This document shows positions 60,981 through 64,000 of a stretch of DNA of 64,000 nt, piece after piece. How positions within the stretch are numbered: position 1 is the stretch's first letter; every line of letters begins with the position of its first letter. Location of the stretch: assembly GCA_002427745.1 (NCBI GenBank), contig DIYF01000156.1:65808-129807 (forward strand). Direction: 5' to 3'. This stretch comes from Roseivirga sp. UBA6061. Lineage in GTDB: Bacteria > Bacteroidota > Bacteroidia > Cytophagales > Cyclobacteriaceae. The translations under genes and the position numbers were made by a program. The notes under the pieces were generated by a model, which saw only the letters and a list, made by a program, of their open reading frames with translations, was not told the DNA's origin and ran no database searches.

Positions 60981-61526
60981 TCAGACTATTAAAAGAATCA
61001 GGAGGACAGCACAATCCAGGTAGTCATGCAGGTATTTGATCGCCTTTCGCATCTGGCCTTCCACCGTATTTACCGAGATATTCATCTGTTCGCTGATCTC
61101 TTTGTTGGAAAGTCCGTTAAATCGACTCAGTTTAAATACTTCCTTTCTTTTCGGGGGGAGGGTCTCAATAGCCTTCATCAGCTCCTGCTCCAGTTCTTTG
61201 AAGAAAATGCTCTCTTCAGTGTAATTGGTACCTGTGGTAAGGTGTTCAATCCCTATCTCACTGCGCAGCTTGGCATTGTCCCTGATTTTGTTGAGCGTCA
61301 GGTTTTTGGCAATCTTAAAAATCAAACCATTAATGGAGAGTTCGCTCTTCACCTGATCCCGGTAAGTCCAGAGTTTTACGAAGACATCCTGTACAATCTC
61401 TTCGGTCTCTTCTTTTGAACCCAGGTAGCTGTAACAAAAGTTAAAAACCTTGACATGGTAGCTCTCGAAGAGTGCTTCAAGCGCCCACGCATTCCCATTC
61501 TTCAATGCGGTTACAAGGTCAGTCAT
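60981..61526 (-). CDS. ECF-family RNA polymerase sigma factor
   Basis: A 181-aa protein counted from ATG 61526 (MTDLVTALKNGNAWALEALF); in-frame ATGs at 61565 and 61571 are possible but add a non-conserved lead. Region 2 (VKVFNFCYSYLGSKEETEEI, VQDVFVKLW) and region 4 (TLPPKRKEVFKLSRFNGLSN, then ISVNTVEGQMRKAI) are intact. The C-terminal tail is unusually hydrophobic (CAVLLILLIV), hinting at membrane contact. With fecR and the STN-bearing SusC it forms a cell-surface signalling unit. Confidence 0.94.
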   Translation of the reverse strand: MTDLVTALKNGNAWALEALFESYHVKVFNFCYSYLGSKEETEEIVQDVFVKLWTYRDQVKSELSINGLIFKIAKNLTLNKIRDNAKLRSEIGIEHLTTGTNYTEESIFFKELEQELMKAIETLPPKRKEVFKLSRFNGLSNKEISEQMNISVNTVEGQMRKAIKYLHDYLDCAVLLILLIV

Positions 61527-61603
61527 ACTTTGGTCGAATATTCTAATTGACTCATGAAAGGCCATGAACAATTAGTTAAATTGTTTCAACGGCACTTTTC
61601 CTA

Positions 61604-61614
61604 TGGCCGTAGAG
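61604..61614 (-). promoter_or_regulatory. Shared 11-base motif, copy ahead of the ECF sigma gene
   Basis: Reads CTCTACGGCCA on the minus strand, identical to the fecR copy, 77 bases upstream of the chosen sigma start. Confidence 0.4.
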
Positions 61615-61896
61615 CGAATTTTATATGTGAACGGAAGAGGCTGTAAAAGTTGCACTACAAATTGAGATTCCGATCACATTCCCGCTATATCTTTTTATGA
61701 TAACAATTGATTTTGCATTTACCCATAACGGCAAAGCATGGATTTCTAACGGAAATTTTAGTTTGATATTCTGGTGAGCAGTCGGTTTTTGGGTTGAATG
61801 GCAATTTTTGCAATGAGCGGCAGGCTTAATTATTCTTCGAAACCTGCAACGAATAAAGAAGTTTCAGGTCTTTGAAGCGTAACAAACCTCACCGCT
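61615..61896. other. Divergent intergenic region between the sigma factor and permease genes
   Basis: AT-rich spacer with no believable ORF. It must contain the rightward promoter of the permease gene; the best candidates only partly match TAnnTTTG. Apart from the shared 11-base motif at its left edge I see no repeat or strong hairpin. Confidence 0.5.
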
Positions 61897-64000
61897 ATGT
61901 GGCTCAACCACCTTAAAATTTCATTCAGGTCACTCACAAGAAGCAAGTCTTACACATTGTTGAATTTGCTCGGGTTAAGTTCTGGACTCGTAGTTTTTAT
62001 ACTTATAACCCTCTATACAAGTCACGAGCTCAGCTACGACAACTACCATGAAAAAGGCGATCGTATCTATGGTCTTTACAAACAGGATGAGGGACATTTT
62101 TATCAGGGTACAGATAAGTATGCCGTGGTGCCTTTTATACTGGCGCCTACCATGATGCAGGACTTTCCTGAAGTGGAAGCTTTTACACACATGGGCTCGA
62201 GAAATAATGTGATCATGAGGGTAGGAGATGAGACTTTTCTGGAAAAGAAGGTACATCTGGCCGATCCGGCAGTTTTTGACTTGTTTACTTTTGATCTGTT
62301 GGCAGGTAACAGAGATGAGTTACTGAATGGTCCAGACGCCATGGTCATTTCAGAGTCTATGGCTATAAAGTATTTCGGGAAAACTGATGTGATTGGCGAG
62401 GTCATTCATTTTCGTAATGAGCTTCCGTTTCGGATAACAGGGGTCATCAGAGACATGCCTGTGAATTCTCACATGTTAATGCACATCATCCTTAATTTTG
62501 AAGGAGTGGTCAGATCACAGGATGGCCCCGAAAGACTGGTCAACTGGAATCAGAGCTCCTATCAAAGCTATGTATTACTCAAGCCCGGAGTAGAGGCAGC
62601 AACCGTTCAGGAGAAGCTACCTGTATTAAGGGAGAAATATGCAGATGACCCGATTGATGAGGATGGCCAGGAGTCTGTTTATCACCTGCAAGCCCTCAGA
62701 GATGTGCACTTCAGCAAAGATGTAATTTTCGATATTGCCCCCAAATCTGACAAACAAGCTATCTATGTTTATGCGGGCATTGCGCTTATGATTCTGATCA
62801 TAGCGCTTATCAATTATGTAAACCTGGCTACGGCCAAAGCTCTCAACAGGGCTCGGGAAGTTGGTATCAGAAAAGTTATTGGGGCGCAGCGTTCGAGCCT
62901 CATTTTCAGTTTTATAACAGAGTCAGGGTTACTGGTTTTTACCGCCATTGCTTTGTCTCTGGTAGTACTCTTATTCCTTGTTCCTCCCTTTGCATCATTC
63001 ATTGACAAACCTTTGGTGCTGGAACTTGATTCTGCCCGATTCTGGTTTTTTCTTTTATCACTGGCTGTGAGTATGACCATCATTTCCGCTACTTACCCGG
63101 CTCTGATACTGTCTGGTTTTAAGCCTGTAGCAGCTTTAAAAACCCGGGGAAGCAACAGGGGAGGTAATGCAATGTTCAGGAACATACTGGTTGTATTTCA
63201 ATTCACTATTTCCTGTGCTCTGATTTTGGGCGCTGCCACGCTTACACAACAGCTGAATTTTATTCAGAATATGGATACCGGTTATAGCAGGGATCAGATT
63301 GTTGTGATGAGAGTCCGGGATAAAATGATACGAGAGCAACTGGATGTATTTAAAGAAGAACTGAGACGAATCTCCGGAGTGAGTGCTGTATCATCTTCGA
63401 ATTCTCTGCCCAACAATTTCACCTCGAGCAGTAATGCAGAATGGGTCGGGCAACAGGACGAAGAGGTGACACTGTATACCAATACAGCTGATTACAGCTT
63501 TGTGGACTTGTATGAACTTGAGCTAGCAGAGGGCAGAGGATTTGACGAGAGCATTGCAACCGATGAAACAGCGGTACTATTAAATGAAGCCGCGGTGAAA
63601 GCACTTGGCTGGGAGAACCCTGTCGGCAAACAGATGATTCGCTGGTGGGGCGATACGGGACGCGTGGTAGGGGTACTCAAAGATTTTCACCTGCATTCTG
63701 TCCATTTGGCAATTGAACCCATGCAGATTTTTCAAAGAAGCGGGCAGTTTCATGTCTCAGTCAAAATGGAGGGAGATCATGTCGAGGGAATACTGAGTGA
63801 TATTGAGTCTGTATATCAAAGTTTCAATCCTGTATATCCGATCGATTATAGCTTTTTTGATGATGTTTTCGATAGGGCTTATATGAGTGAAATTAAGGCT
63901 GCCCGGCTGGCAAAATGGTTCACAGCATTGGCCATTGTTATTGCATGTCTGGGGCTTTACGGCCTGGCGACTCATAAGGTACAGCATAGACTTAAGGAGG
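61897..64000 (+). CDS. ABC transporter permease, MacB/FtsX type, truncated by the window end
   Basis: The frame opens at ATG 61897 (MWLNHLKISFRSLTRSKSYT) and runs to the last base without a stop, so about 701 residues are seen and roughly 90 should follow. The usual blocks are present: first helix (LNLLGLSSGLVVFILITLYT), MacB core, and FtsX helices with NYVNLATAKALNRAREVGIR and KVIGAQRSSL. The second core and the start of the final FtsX block (FTALAIVIACLGLYGLATHK) follow. It is the third orphan permease of this family in the window. The ATPase partner is not nearby. It diverges from the ECF sigma gene. Confidence 0.9.
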   Translation, partial: MWLNHLKISFRSLTRSKSYTLLNLLGLSSGLVVFILITLYTSHELSYDNYHEKGDRIYGLYKQDEGHFYQGTDKYAVVPFILAPTMMQDFPEVEAFTHMGSRNNVIMRVGDETFLEKKVHLADPAVFDLFTFDLLAGNRDELLNGPDAMVISESMAIKYFGKTDVIGEVIHFRNELPFRITGVIRDMPVNSHMLMHIILNFEGVVRSQDGPERLVNWNQSSYQSYVLLKPGVEAATVQEKLPVLREKYADDPIDEDGQESVYHLQALRDVHFSKDVIFDIAPKSDKQAIYVYAGIALMILIIALINYVNLATAKALNRAREVGIRKVIGAQRSSLIFSFITESGLLVFTAIALSLVVLLFLVPPFASFIDKPLVLELDSARFWFFLLSLAVSMTIISATYPALILSGFKPVAALKTRGSNRGGNAMFRNILVVFQFTISCALILGAATLTQQLNFIQNMDTGYSRDQIVVMRVRDKMIREQLDVFKEELRRISGVSAVSSSNSLPNNFTSSSNAEWVGQQDEEVTLYTNTADYSFVDLYELELAEGRGFDESIATDETAVLLNEAAVKALGWENPVGKQMIRWWGDTGRVVGVLKDFHLHSVHLAIEPMQIFQRSGQFHVSVKMEGDHVEGILSDIESVYQSFNPVYPIDYSFFDDVFDRAYMSEIKAARLAKWFTALAIVIACLGLYGLATHKVQHRLKE

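Noticed and set aside
1-64000. CRISPR arrays, integrases, transposases, toxin-antitoxin pairs, phage genes.
   Set aside because: None was seen: no regular spaced repeats, no transposase or integrase motifs, and gene content is ordinary chromosomal.

Overview
The window looks like chromosomal DNA of a free-living, aerobic Bacteroidota, probably order Cytophagales. The order is an inference from overall protein flavour, not a proven placement. Evidence: a SusC/SusD pair driven by an ECF sigma factor and a FecR-type anti-sigma factor, several Bacteroidota-restricted families (DUF5606, DUF6607, DUF6588), MacB/FtsX-type permeases of about 790 aa, promoters resembling TTTG-N18-TAnnTTTG, and little use of strong Shine-Dalgarno sites. 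No prophage, insertion sequence, CRISPR array, rRNA or convincing tRNA was found.

Layout. 1-3.0 kb: C-terminal end of an RND efflux permease, two LolA-like secreted proteins and a small haem-binding protein. 3.0-6.4 kb: tandem universal stress protein, then an overlapping class V aminotransferase/MFS pair. 6.4-13.6 kb: a probable structured RNA or leader with its own promoter and terminator, an erythromycin-esterase-like protein, an amidohydrolase lipoprotein, a DUF6607 protein, an orphan NarL-type regulator, a DinB-like protein and a DUF4097 protein. 13.8-21.1 kb: an orphan ABC permease, GNAT, an SGNH hydrolase operon ending in small membrane proteins, YigZ, and a DMT-family transporter. 21.2-24.7 kb: a four-gene surface-glycan operon (FdtA-like isomerase, acyltransferase, flippase, glycosyltransferase) with overlapping stop and start codons. 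24.8-26.5 kb: a PadR regulator with two paralogous membrane proteins and a visible operator. 26.7-32.6 kb: pyruvate carboxylase and a second orphan permease, convergent.

32.9-42.3 kb holds stress and housekeeping genes: oxyR divergent from dps, thioesterase, pyrophosphatase, AraC regulator, rsgA-waaA, and a 2-Cys peroxiredoxin behind a PerR-like regulator. 42.4-45.5 kb is an unusual block of three small lipoproteins followed by a DUF6588 outer-membrane protein. 45.6-52.6 kb: enoyl-CoA hydratase, LMW phosphatase plus fructosamine kinase (probable protein deglycation), aspartate kinase divergent from fructose-1,6-bisphosphatase, a DUF5606 protein, engB and a second tandem universal stress protein. 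53.2-61.5 kb is a TonB-dependent uptake locus on the minus strand (ECF sigma, FecR, SusC, SusD, accessory lipoprotein, and a lipoprotein made only of a TonB plug domain) with no degradative enzyme. The window ends inside a third orphan permease.

The best leads are: the orphan RNA/attenuator near 6.6-6.9 kb; an 11-base motif repeated in the same orientation ahead of the ECF sigma, fecR and susC genes; the lipoprotein trio plus barrel; the plug-only lipoprotein; and a PerR homologue that keeps all five regulatory metal ligands but has lost the structural zinc cysteines.
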